Positions 36,243 to 44,470 of a stretch of DNA of 49,498 nucleotides are shown piece by piece (the stretch's first letter is position 1; every line of letters starts with the position of its first letter). Source of the DNA: Dactylosporangium siamense (GTDB lineage: Bacteria > Actinomycetota > Actinomycetes > Mycobacteriales > Micromonosporaceae); NCBI RefSeq assembly GCF_016862795.1, contig NZ_BONQ01000031.1:1-49498 (forward strand), in the 5' to 3' direction. Made by a program: the position numbers and the translations under genes. The notes under the pieces are model-generated. The model did no database searches. It was not told where the DNA came from and saw only the letters and a program-made list of their open reading frames with translations.

Positions 36243-38840
36243 GACGCCGTCGAGGAAGGAGGCGGCGCGGAACACCTCGAAGTCCGGGGCCGGGACCGGG
36301 CGGGAGAAGTGGAAGCCCTGGCCGACCGGGCAGCCCAGCCGGCGCAGCTCCTCCGCCTGCGCCGCGTGCTCGATGCCCTCGGCGACCACCTCCAGCCCGA
36401 GCGCCGCGGCCAGGTCCAGGATGGCCCGGGCCAGGGCGGAGCGCTCCGCGCCCTGGGCGACCCCGTCGACGAACGGCTTCGGGATCTTCAGGACGTCGAT
36501 CGGGAAGTCGTGCAGCCGGGACAGCGACGAGTACCCGGTGCCGAAGTCGTCGACGGCGAGCTGCACGCCGAGGGCCTTGAGCTCGCCGAGGCGGTGCTGG
36601 GCCACCTCCGCGTCCTCGTGCAGCAGCGACTCGGTGATCTCCAGGGTGAGCAGGTGCGGCGGGAGGCCGGACCGGGCGAGGGTCTGCTGGACGTAGAGGA
36701 CGACGGCGGGGTCCTGGACCTGGCGCGGCGACAGGTTCACGCTGATCTTCAGGCCGGGCCACGCGGCCGCCTGGCGGCAGGCGGTGTCCAGCACCGCGTA
36801 GCCGAGCGGCAGGATCAGGCCGCTCTCCTCGGCGAGGGGGATGAACCGGTCGGGTGGGATGAGGCCTTTCGTCGGGTGCGGCCAGCGTACGAGGGCCTCG
36901 GCGCCCACGACGGCGCCGTCGGCGAGGTCGATGAACGGCTGGTAGTGCACGACCAGCTCGTGCCGTTCGACGGCGCCGCGCAGGTCGTCGGCGAGGTCGA
37001 GCTTCTCCACCAGGCCCGCGTGCATGCTGGGGGCGAAGTACGCGAACCGGTTGCGCCCCTGCCGCTTCGCCATGTGCATCGCGACGTCGGCGTTGCGCAG
37101 CAGCTCGTCGGCGTCCGGGAGCCGGTCCGGGTCGGGCAGGGCGATGCCGACGCTGGCCTGCGGCTGGATCTCCCGGCCGCCGATGGACAGCGGCTGGCGC
37201 AGCGTGGCGAGGACCCGTTCGGCGACGCGGGCGGCCTCGGCGGCGTCGTCGAGGTGCTCCAGCAGCATCGCGAACTCGTCGCCGCCGAGCCGGGCGGCGG
37301 TGTCGGCGGAGCGCAGGCAGGTCCGGAGCCGGTCGGCGGTGGCGCGGAGCATCCCGTCGCCCACGGACCGGCCCAGCGAGTCGTTGATGGTCTTGAAGTC
37401 GTCGAGGTCCACGACGAGGACGGCGAGATGCTGATACGGGTTTCCGCGCCGCTCCAGCGCGTGGTGGACCCGGTCGGCGAGCAGGGCCCGGTTCGCCAGG
37501 CCGGTCAGCTCGTCGTGGAACGCCCGGTGGGTGAGCTGGTCCTCCAGGGCCTTGCGTTCGGTGACATCCCGGGTGGTCATCAGGTAGCCGCTGACGTCGG
37601 CGTCGTCGACGACCCGCCCGACGGTCTCCGTCATGATGTACTGCCCGCTCGCGTGCCGCAGCCGGCACTCGAGGGGGCCGACCCGGTCGGCACCCTCGGA
37701 GGTGGCGCTGCCGAGCAGGGCCGTGACCCGGTCCCGGTCGTCGGGGTGCACCAGGTCCAGCAGGGACGTGCCGAGCAGGGCGTCGGGGTGGTGGCCGAGC
37801 AGCGAGCGCACCGACGGCGTCACGTACTGCACGCTCGCGTCCCGGCCGCAGATCGACAGCACGTCGGTGACCTGCTCGGTGAGGCGCTGGAAGCGGCCCT
37901 CGGCCCGCTGCCGCTGCACCTCCCGCAGCACCGCCATCAGGTCCGCCATGCGGATCAGGATCAGGACGAACAGGACGCACGACGCGGCGAGAAACACGGG
38001 GAGCTCACCGACCGCCGTCGCGCGGACCGTGATGACGGCCGGGATGAGCAGCGCGGCGACCGCGAGCAGCACCGCGAACCGGCCGCTGGTCAGCCGCGCC
38101 GGAGCGGCCGGCACCGGCTCGGTGAGCCGGCGCATGTCCGGGTGCAGCGCGGCGCAGCCGGCCCCGATGTAGAACACCAGCCAGCCGAGGTCGACCCAGG
38201 TGCCGACCCGGAACTCGCCGTGCAGCGACTGCCAGGTGAAGATCCCGTCGGTGGTCAGCAACGCGACGACGCTCGCCAGCAGCAGCCGGAACGACGTGCT
38301 GCGGGCGGTCCGGCCGCTGCCGAGCCGGACCAGGACGGCCAGCACGAGCACGTCACCGAGTGGGTAGGCCACCGCCGCGACCTGCTCCAAGACGGAGTCA
38401 CCGGCGCCGTCCAGGTACGGCCGGATCACGAACACCCAGGCCAGCAGCGCCACCCCGACGGTGATGATCGACGCGTCGAGCAGCGCGGCCCGGTCACCGC
38501 CCGGGTTCTGCCGGCGGACCAGCGTCGCCAGGGCCACCGCGAGCAGCGCATACATCGCCACGAAGAACACGTCGGCGAACGACGGCCCGGCCGGCTCGTT
38601 GTGCACCAGCTGCGGCCAGATGTACAGCGCCACGCCGACGGCGTACGACGCCAGGCCGGTGCCGATCAGCACCCACGGCAGGGGCTGCGCCGGGCGGTGC
38701 CGGGCGACCCCGACCGCGACCGCGACCGCCGGCGATGACGCGACCGCCGTCCACAGGATCGAGCGCAGCGGCGAATCCGGCGTGAGGTAGTACACCGCGC
38801 TCAGCGCGACAGCGACGCACGCATACGCCCGGACCAGCAC
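36237..38840 (-). CDS. membrane PAS-GGDEF-EAL cyclic-di-GMP protein
   Basis: 867 residues. Around eight to nine membrane helices cover residues 1-300. A PAS domain follows (about 315-430), then GGDEF (about 435-600) with an intact G-G-D-E-F at 519-523 and an R-S-A-D inhibitory I-site five residues ahead. The EAL domain (about 610-860) has an intact E-A-L in G-A-E-A-L-V-R-W (648-650), N-L-S-P-R-Q, E-I-T-E-S and D-D-F-G-T-G-Y-S-S. Both synthesis and degradation of c-di-GMP appear possible. The integral membrane region resembles the multi-helix N-termini common in actinobacterial dual-domain proteins. GTG 38840 follows AAGGGGG by 5 nt; an upstream GTG at 38861 also fits the frame. Confidence 0.92.
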   Translation of the reverse strand: MLVRAYACVAVALSAVYYLTPDSPLRSILWTAVASSPAVAVAVGVARHRPAQPLPWVLIGTGLASYAVGVALYIWPQLVHNEPAGPSFADVFFVAMYALLAVALATLVRRQNPGGDRAALLDASIITVGVALLAWVFVIRPYLDGAGDSVLEQVAAVAYPLGDVLVLAVLVRLGSGRTARSTSFRLLLASVVALLTTDGIFTWQSLHGEFRVGTWVDLGWLVFYIGAGCAALHPDMRRLTEPVPAAPARLTSGRFAVLLAVAALLIPAVITVRATAVGELPVFLAASCVLFVLILIRMADLMAVLREVQRQRAEGRFQRLTEQVTDVLSICGRDASVQYVTPSVRSLLGHHPDALLGTSLLDLVHPDDRDRVTALLGSATSEGADRVGPLECRLRHASGQYIMTETVGRVVDDADVSGYLMTTRDVTERKALEDQLTHRAFHDELTGLANRALLADRVHHALERRGNPYQHLAVLVVDLDDFKTINDSLGRSVGDGMLRATADRLRTCLRSADTAARLGGDEFAMLLEHLDDAAEAARVAERVLATLRQPLSIGGREIQPQASVGIALPDPDRLPDADELLRNADVAMHMAKRQGRNRFAYFAPSMHAGLVEKLDLADDLRGAVERHELVVHYQPFIDLADGAVVGAEALVRWPHPTKGLIPPDRFIPLAEESGLILPLGYAVLDTACRQAAAWPGLKISVNLSPRQVQDPAVVLYVQQTLARSGLPPHLLTLEITESLLHEDAEVAQHRLGELKALGVQLAVDDFGTGYSSLSRLHDFPIDVLKIPKPFVDGVAQGAERSALARAILDLAAALGLEVVAEGIEHAAQAEELRRLGCPVGQGFHFSRPVPAPDFEVFRAASFLDGVS

Positions 38841-38950
38841 GGGCACCCCCTTTCCTACCACTGCAGATCGGCCGGTCCGGGGCCGGGTTTACGAAGTCGC
38901 ACCAACGCGGCAACCCGCGACCCCGTGCGGCCCGTCCCACTGGGGTGAAC

Positions 38951-39466
38951 ATGTCGGACGAAGCAGAGTTCCGCGACTACGCCGGACCACGGATGGCGAC
39001 CTGGCGCCGCACCGCGTACCTGCTGTGCCGCGACTGGCATCTCGCCGATGATCTCGTGGCGACGGTCCTGGACAAGTTGTTCCGGCAGTGGCACCGCCGG
39101 GAGGCGATCCGCAGCCTCGACGCGTACGTCGGCGGCATGCTCGCCCGCGCCGTGGTCGACGAGCACCGCCGGCCGTGGCGGCGGGAACACCTCGAGGACG
39201 GCGACCGCGATGTCGGGGTCGCCGTCGGGGTCGGCGGCGGGGTCGAAGCGACCGTGGAGCGGCTGACCCTCGACACCTACCTGGCTCAGCTCGGCCCGCG
39301 CCGTCGCGCGGTCCTGGTGCTGCGCTTCTACTGCGACCTCTCGGTCGAGGAGACCGCCGAGATCCTCGGCGTGTCCATCGGCACCGTGAAGAGCCAGACC
39401 GCCCGCGGTCTGGAGACCCTGCGCGCCCTCGCCGCGCCGCCCACTGCAACCGTCAGGCAGGCATGA
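38951..39466 (+). CDS. SigE-family ECF RNA polymerase sigma factor
   Basis: 171 residues. Sigma-2 region: F-R-D-Y-A-G-P-R-M-A-T-W-R-R-T-A-Y-L-L-C-R-D-W-H-L-A-D-D-L-V (about 7-37). Sigma-4 region: L-G-P-R-R-R-A-V-L-V-L-R-F-Y and V-E-E-T-A-E-I-L-G-V-S-I-G-T-V-K-S-Q-T (about 115-155). This is the SigE-type subgroup abundant in Streptomyces and Micromonospora. The start is ATG 38951 or GTG 38945. Its stop overlaps the next start (ATGA), so the downstream membrane protein is co-translated and may regulate it. Confidence 0.9.
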   Translation: MSDEAEFRDYAGPRMATWRRTAYLLCRDWHLADDLVATVLDKLFRQWHRREAIRSLDAYVGGMLARAVVDEHRRPWRREHLEDGDRDVGVAVGVGGGVEATVERLTLDTYLAQLGPRRRAVLVLRFYCDLSVEETAEILGVSIGTVKSQTARGLETLRALAAPPTATVRQA

Positions 39467-40230
39467 TGAGCCACCAGCAGCTGTTCGAACCGGTCCTCAC
39501 CGGTGAGCCCCCGGTCCGTGACACCCTCGACGCGCTGGTGCGCCGGTCGCGCCGGCGCCAGCGGTACCGCCGGCTGACCGCGACGGGCGTGGGCCTCGTC
39601 GCCGCCGGGGTGGTGACGATCCTGGCCCTGCCGTCCACCCCACCGTTGGTGACCGGAGCGCCACCGACGACCGCCCCGTCCTCGCCGAGCCGGGCCGATC
39701 CCATCCTGCTCGGCGAGGATCCGAGCGAGCGGCCGGAGGACGCGGTGCAGCGCCTCGCCGTCGCGGTCCCGGCCGCCGTCACCCAGGTCGTGCCGGCGGC
39801 GCGCACCGTCGTGCAGCCGACCGTGCGCCGGGAGGTGGTGATGACCGTGCCCGACAACGTGACCCTCACGTCCGCGTACGTGATCACCTCGGTCATCACC
39901 GTCAACGGCGTGCCCGGCACCCTGGTCGTCACCGTCCAGCGCCGCTACGTGGCCCTCGGCTGCGCCGCGGCGTTCCCGGCCGACGTGCTGCCCTCGACGC
40001 TGCGGACGCAGTGCGCACCCAACGCGGACGTGGGTCAGCCGTACACGATCGAGACCAAGCGCGACGAGCGCCCGGGCATGATCCGCAACGTCGTCTCGCT
40101 GGACCGGCTGGACGGCCTGACCGTGACCGTCTCGGTGAGCAACGAGCCCGCGCTGACCGGTGCCCCGCCGCTGACCGGGGAGCAGATCGTCGAGATCGCT
40201 CGCGACCCTCAGCTGACCCTGTATCCGTGA
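39463..40230 (+). CDS. single-TM protein co-translated with SigE-type sigma factor
   Basis: 255 residues. A cytoplasmic N terminus of about 35 residues with R-R-S-R-R-R-Q-R-Y-R-R-L precedes one transmembrane helix (about 38-57, G-V-G-L-V-A-A-G-V-V). A Pro/Ser/Thr stretch and an extracytoplasmic beta-rich domain follow. The C-x8-9-C pattern (L-G-C-A-A-A; T-Q-C-A-P) may form a disulfide. Position and topology match the partner genes of SigE-family sigma factors, which could act as anti-sigma factors. However, the cytoplasmic part is too short for a canonical zinc-binding anti-sigma domain. The C terminus runs into the 14-bp repeat. Confidence 0.75.
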   Translation: MMSHQQLFEPVLTGEPPVRDTLDALVRRSRRRQRYRRLTATGVGLVAAGVVTILALPSTPPLVTGAPPTTAPSSPSRADPILLGEDPSERPEDAVQRLAVAVPAAVTQVVPAARTVVQPTVRREVVMTVPDNVTLTSAYVITSVITVNGVPGTLVVTVQRRYVALGCAAAFPADVLPSTLRTQCAPNADVGQPYTIETKRDERPGMIRNVVSLDRLDGLTVTVSVSNEPALTGAPPLTGEQIVEIARDPQLTLYP

Positions 40231-40255
40231 CCCTGTATCCGTGACCCTGTATCCG
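40214..40255. repeat. 14-bp tandem repeat (3 copies) at a gene end
   Basis: TGACCCTGTATCCG is present three times exactly (40214, 40228, 40242). The stop codon of the membrane protein gene is the TGA at 40228, so the first copy is coding and the other two are in the 28-bp gap to the convergent MFS gene. Confidence 0.95.
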
Positions 40256-40258
40256 TGA

Positions 40259-41410
40259 TCAGGCGGCCCGGCGGCCGGCGAGCGCGATGACGGTGCCGAG
40301 CACGACGATCAGCCCACCGACCGCCACGGGCAGCGACAGGACGCCGCCCAGGAGGCCCAGCACCGCCGGTCCCGCCAGCAGCCCCGCGTAGCCCACGGCG
40401 CCGACCTGGGCGATCGCCGCTCCGGCCAGGTCCGGCCGCACGCTCCCGGCCAGCGAGAAGACCAGTGGCAGGACCGGACTCACGGCCACCCCGGTCAGGT
40501 ACACGGCGGCGAGCACGACCGGCACCGCCGGCACCGCCACGAGTAGCGCGCAGACCACTGCCACGCCGGTGCCGCACCAGACGATGACGGTCGCGGCACC
40601 GGCCCTGGCCCGGATCCGGTCCGCGCCGGCCCGCCCGGTCAGGATCCCGGCCTGCAGCAGCGGATGGCCCAGCGCCGCGACCGCCGCCGACGCCCCGGCA
40701 CCGTCCCGCAGCAGCAACCCGCCCCAGTCGGCGAGCACGCCCTCCACCATGAACGCGGCGAACGCGAGGACGCTCAGCAGGTGCACCCGCGGGCCACGCC
40801 TGTCCGGGGGTATCGCTGCCGGGAGCGGCAGGTCCGGGGTCCGCAGCAGCGTCAGTGGCAGCACCAGCACCGCGATGCACGCCACGGTCATGGGGTACGG
40901 GACCGCGAGGCGGGTGCCCGCCGCGACCAGCAGACCGGCGACGGCGGCGCCGACGGCCCAGGCGGCGTGCATGCCGCTGAGGAGCGGCCGGTCGTACGCC
41001 CGCTCCACCGCGGCACCCTGTGCGTTGACGGCCGCCTCGATCACGCCGAACGCGACGCCGAAGCCCGCCGCGGCGACGAACAGCGGTCCGTGGCCGGGGG
41101 CCGCCGCGACGGCCACGGCACCGACCGCGCCCGCCGGGCCGGCGATCCGCAGCACCGTTGCCGGGCCGGCGAGCGGCAGCACCAGCCGCAGCGACTGCAT
41201 CGCCGCGAACGCCGCGACGCCCCAGGTGAACAGGACCGCGCCGACCTGCCCGGCCGACAGGTCGAGGCGGTGTGCCAGCGCGGGTATCCCGGCCGCGACC
41301 ACCCCGCACAGGACGCCGGCGACCGCGAACATCACGGTCACCGACACCCGTGCCCGGCTCGGAACGGGCGCGGGCAGGGCCCGGTGCAACTCGCCCGTCG
41401 CCTGCCGCAT
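40259..41410 (-). CDS. MFS transporter
   Basis: 383 residues, about 12 hydrophobic helices, Ala/Val/Gly-rich, with cytoplasmic loops containing R-R-G-P-R and R-I-R-A-R-A-G. No sugar- or drug-specific signature is evident, and the layout resembles FucP/YbjJ-like or efflux MFS proteins. The start is ATG 41410; a GGGAGAG lies about 16 nt upstream, so the start is uncertain. The frame to 41461 adds a basic tail with little support. No co-transcribed enzyme gives a substrate clue. Confidence 0.85.
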   Translation of the reverse strand: MRQATGELHRALPAPVPSRARVSVTVMFAVAGVLCGVVAAGIPALAHRLDLSAGQVGAVLFTWGVAAFAAMQSLRLVLPLAGPATVLRIAGPAGAVGAVAVAAAPGHGPLFVAAAGFGVAFGVIEAAVNAQGAAVERAYDRPLLSGMHAAWAVGAAVAGLLVAAGTRLAVPYPMTVACIAVLVLPLTLLRTPDLPLPAAIPPDRRGPRVHLLSVLAFAAFMVEGVLADWGGLLLRDGAGASAAVAALGHPLLQAGILTGRAGADRIRARAGAATVIVWCGTGVAVVCALLVAVPAVPVVLAAVYLTGVAVSPVLPLVFSLAGSVRPDLAGAAIAQVGAVGYAGLLAGPAVLGLLGGVLSLPVAVGGLIVVLGTVIALAGRRAA

Positions 41411-41539
41411 GGTTCGCGCCCGTCTCTCCCGGCGCTTCGGATGTCCGGCTGTACTGGGCAACGGCCGCCGTGTCGGCGCGGTTCGGCCTTGTCATGGCCG
41501 ATACCCGACCGTCGCCGGGTCCGCCACTGATGACGGACC

Positions 41540-41596
41540 CGGTTCGGGGTCGGGCGGTTCGGGTCGGGCGGTTCGGGTCAGGCGGTTCGGGTCAGG
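41540..41596. repeat. 14-bp GGTTCGGGTC tandem repeat at the SDR 3' end
   Basis: Units of CGGTTCGGGTCGGG or ...CAGG recur at 41555, 41569 and 41583. A fourth copy carrying one extra G starts at 41540. The last unit contains the SDR stop codon (41592-41594). Same unit length as the repeat at 40214 but an unrelated sequence. Confidence 0.9.
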
Positions 41597-42350
41597 CGGT
41601 GAAGCCGCCGTCGACGTTGACGGTGGCGCCGGTGATGTACCTGCCGTCGGGGCCGGCCAGGAACGCGACGGCGGCCGCCACGTCCGACGGGTCGGCATAG
41701 TGCCCGAGCGCGGTGAACCCGTTGATGGTGGCCGCGTTCGGGCCGTCGGCCGGGTTCAGCTCGGTGTCGGTGGCCCCGGGGTGGACCAGGTTGACGGTGA
41801 TGGCCCGCGGGCCGAGTTCCCGGCCGAGCGACTTCGTCAACCCGATGAGCGCGGTCTTGCTCATCGAGTACAGCGAAAATCCGGGAAACACGGCCCGCTC
41901 CGCGGCATTGCTGCCGATGTTGATGATCCGGCCGCCGGCGCTCATGTGCCGCACCGCTGCCTGGGTGGCGACGAACGGCGCACGCACGTTGACCGCGACG
42001 GTCTGCTCGAACTCGGCCAGGCTCAGGTCCTGCAACGGCCCGAGCAGGAACGCTCCGGCGTTGTTGACCAGGATGTCGAGCCGGCCGAGCTCGGCGGCGG
42101 CACGGTCGACGGCACCGGCCACGGCGGCCGGGTCGGCGCTGTCGGCCTGGATGACCAGCACCCGGCGGCCGGTCGCGGTCACGGCGGCGGCGAGCTCCGT
42201 CGCGCGCTGCCGGTCGTGCTGAAACGTGAGCGCCACGTCGGCGCCCTGCGCGGCGAGGCGGCGCACCACGGCGGCGCCGATCCCCCGCCCGCCGCCGGTC
42301 ACCAGCGCGACCTTGCCCTCAAGACTGTTCGTGATCGTGTTCGTCGTCAT
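41592..42350 (-). CDS. short-chain dehydrogenase/reductase (FabG-like)
   Basis: 252 residues. It has the cofactor motif T-G-G-G-R-G-I-G (about 19-26), N-N-A-G-A, catalytic Ser in I-G-S-N-A and Y-S-M-S-K (Tyr/Lys), and V-H-P-G-A-T-D-T after the active site. The classical SDR3 class uses NAD(P)H for ketone/alcohol interconversion. F-Q-H-D-R after strand beta-2 lacks an acidic residue that would favour NADH, so NADPH is more likely. The start is ATG 42350; ATG 42374 is possible. Confidence 0.9.
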   Translation of the reverse strand: MTTNTITNSLEGKVALVTGGGRGIGAAVVRRLAAQGADVALTFQHDRQRATELAAAVTATGRRVLVIQADSADPAAVAGAVDRAAAELGRLDILVNNAGAFLLGPLQDLSLAEFEQTVAVNVRAPFVATQAAVRHMSAGGRIINIGSNAAERAVFPGFSLYSMSKTALIGLTKSLGRELGPRAITVNLVHPGATDTELNPADGPNAATINGFTALGHYADPSDVAAAVAFLAGPDGRYITGATVNVDGGFTA

Positions 42351-42407
42351 GATGATCAGCTTTGTCGCCGGCACCCACCCGCGTCTGGCGGCGATCGGAC
42401 GTGGCGC

Positions 42408-42845
42408 TCAGGGCAGCGAGCAGATCGCCACGCAGACCGTCCGCGTGTCCGCCTGGGTGGTGCCGACGTACGAGCGGATCTGGAACTCGACCTTCTCGCC
42501 GCTGTAGTACCAGTATCCGGGCGTGGTCTTCACGGCGCCGCCGCTGAAGGTGTTCATGTGGGTCCAGGGGAGGCCGGCCGTGCCCCAGCCGTGGCGGGTG
42601 TAGACACGGGTGGAGGTGGCGCCGGTGGCCCCGTAGGTGAAGGACACCCGCGAGTACGGGTCGCCCGGCTGCTTGTTCGTGCTGAAGTTGCTGATCGTGC
42701 CGGCCGGGTCGGGTGCGTCCGGTCCACAGACCGGTGGCGGGTTCGGCACGTCGCACACCGGGATGGCGTGCGCGGCCGCTGGGCGCACGACCAGCGCGGC
42801 GGTCGCGACCATGGCGAGCACGGTGGCGCGTCGGAGCAAGGACAT
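42408..42845 (-). CDS. small secreted protein, hypothetical
   Basis: 145 residues. A clear signal peptide (M-S-L-L-R-R-A-T-V-L-A-M-V-A-T-A-A-L, cleavage near A-A-A-H-A) is followed by a compact domain with Cys pairs (P-V-C-D-V; P-P-V-C-G; V-C-V-A-I-C). The domain is Tyr/Trp/Thr-rich (Y-W-Y-Y-S-G-E), suggesting a disulfide-stabilised beta-fold exported protein. No family recognised. ATG 42845 is preceded by AAAGG at 7 nt. The reading frame extends to 43010 without a plausible start. Confidence 0.75.
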   Translation of the reverse strand: MSLLRRATVLAMVATAALVVRPAAAHAIPVCDVPNPPPVCGPDAPDPAGTISNFSTNKQPGDPYSRVSFTYGATGATSTRVYTRHGWGTAGLPWTHMNTFSGGAVKTTPGYWYYSGEKVEFQIRSYVGTTQADTRTVCVAICSLP

Positions 42846-43345
42846 CTGATGACCTTTCGATGGGTTCGGTGTCGCTTCCCATCTCCACGCCGACGCCTCG
42901 GCGGCGGTTCGATCCCGCGCCTGCGCGAACCCGACAGACCAGATGCGCCGAAGGCCAGGCGTGTTGCCATCACCCGGCGTTGCGGCCCGAACACCGGCGC
43001 ATGAAACCATTGTTGATCACCGAAAGCGGACCTAACGCCGGCTTAAGCGAACCTTTGAAATCAGGTCTTCACGTGCTTCGATGGATATCAATGCCTGTCG
43101 TGGCCCGGACACCCCGCATGTGCATCCTAGATGCGCGGAAATGACCTGCACGATCGGCCTGATCTGGCCAAACCGGATCTAGCAAGTTCCTTAACGAACC
43201 CTCAAACCGTCATCACCGATAAGCCGAAGCCGCTCGATGAAACTTAAATTGACCGGCCCCACTGGGCTGCCTACGTTGGATTCGTCGATCGGGGTGAAAT
43301 CGTCACACAATGCGTCGGCAGCGTTACGCAGATTGAGGATAAACG
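42846..43345. other. 500-bp intergenic region, visibly lower GC in its right half
   Basis: It lies between the divergent small secreted gene and the heme membrane protein gene. No convincing ORF: the 64-aa frame at 43191-43385 on the minus strand lacks a ribosome site and overlaps the next gene. A small hairpin GCATC-CTA-GATGC is at 43122-43134. The right half has runs such as CTTAAATTGAC and probably holds the promoter of the redox cluster. GAGGATAAACG is the ribosome site before 43346. Confidence 0.5.
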
Positions 43346-44470
43346 ATGGTTCGACGGTATCCTCCAGCTCGGGGCGGGCAACCATCCGCCATCAACGTCA
43401 GCCTGCTGGTGCTCGCCGGCCTGGTCCTGCTGGGCGTCATGACCGAGGGCGGGCGGCCGGTGCTCACCGGACTGGTGGGCTTCCTGCGCTTCTACGGCGG
43501 TGTGTTCACGCTCGTCGCGCTGACCCTCACCGTGATTGCCGGACTCGTCGCCACCGACCGCGTCCTGCTGCTGGCCCGGCACCGGCTGTGGGTCCAGTCC
43601 GTGCACCGCACCCTCGGCATCGTGGCGGTGTCGTGCCTGGCGCTGCACATCGGCACCGAGCTCGCCGCCAGCCGGGTCGGCGTGTTCGGCGCGCTGGTGC
43701 CGTTCACCTCGGCGCCGTTCGGGATCGGGCTGGGCAGCGTCGCGGCGTATCTCATGCTGACCGTGACGTGGAGCGGCATCGTGCGGGCCCGCTTCGCGCA
43801 GAGCGGACGGCCGGGGCTGTGGCGGCCGGTGCACGCCGTGGCCTACCTGTCCTGGCCGGTGGCGCTGACGCACGGGCTCAGCGCCGGGCGCCCGCCGGCC
43901 GTCTGGGTCACCACCAGCTACCTCGTCCTGCTGTTCCTCACGACCGTCGCGCTCGGCCTGCGGTTGTCGGCGGAGCACAACCGGCGCCGCCAGCAACTGG
44001 CCGCGGACCGGACCACGACGACGATCGCGCCGGTGGGACGGCCGGTGCCCGCTCCGTCCGCGCGGCGGGCCGCACCGCCGGGACGGACGGCGACCCGGTT
44101 CCGGTGGGACGCACCACCCGCGGAGCAGCTGTGGCTGGAGCGGGACCTGCACGATTGGCAGACGCCCCAACGCGATGAGCCCGCCACGGCCACGTACCGG
44201 GGCACGGCCGCCCCGCACACGCCCACGAGCCAGACCGGCCGGCACGCGACAGCGGACGAGTCCCCCGGCCTGACCCTGCGCGACCGGTTCGAGGCGCGCC
44301 GCGCGAAGGTGCAGCAGGTGGAGCCCGAGGACCGCTACCCCGACGACGACACGCCGACCCTCGTCAACCTCGACGCACGCCGCGCGATGCGGCGCCGGCC
44401 ACGGAAGTCGCACGAGCTGGACGAGGACGACATCAAGTACTGGGCGCAGCTTCGGGGTGAGGCCAGGTGA
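43346..44470 (+). CDS. ferric-reductase-like heme membrane protein
   Basis: 374 residues. About five to six membrane helices lie in residues 15-215, with several His placed for heme binding: H-R-L-W-V-Q-S-V-H-R-T-L-G near 78-90, A-L-H-I-G-T-E near 100, and P-V-H-A-V-A-Y with L-T-H-G-L-S near 160-180. This resembles the ferric reductase/cytochrome b-like TM domain family. A long polar cytoplasmic tail (about 220-374) with T-P-T-L-V-N-L-D-A-R-R-A follows, where NOX-type proteins would have FAD/NAD domains; none is present. Electrons could come from the next gene product, whose GTG overlaps this stop (GTGA). Confidence 0.8.
   Translation: MVRRYPPARGGQPSAINVSLLVLAGLVLLGVMTEGGRPVLTGLVGFLRFYGGVFTLVALTLTVIAGLVATDRVLLLARHRLWVQSVHRTLGIVAVSCLALHIGTELAASRVGVFGALVPFTSAPFGIGLGSVAAYLMLTVTWSGIVRARFAQSGRPGLWRPVHAVAYLSWPVALTHGLSAGRPPAVWVTTSYLVLLFLTTVALGLRLSAEHNRRRQQLAADRTTTTIAPVGRPVPAPSARRAAPPGRTATRFRWDAPPAEQLWLERDLHDWQTPQRDEPATATYRGTAAPHTPTSQTGRHATADESPGLTLRDRFEARRAKVQQVEPEDRYPDDDTPTLVNLDARRAMRRRPRKSHELDEDDIKYWAQLRGEAR

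Noticed and set aside
40214-40255. Repeat considered as an attachment site or insertion scar
   Set aside because: Copies are directly tandem with no element between them, and no integrase or transposase is nearby.
43191-43385. A 64-codon minus-strand frame in the intergenic region
   Set aside because: No ribosome site, weak codon bias and overlap with the next gene.
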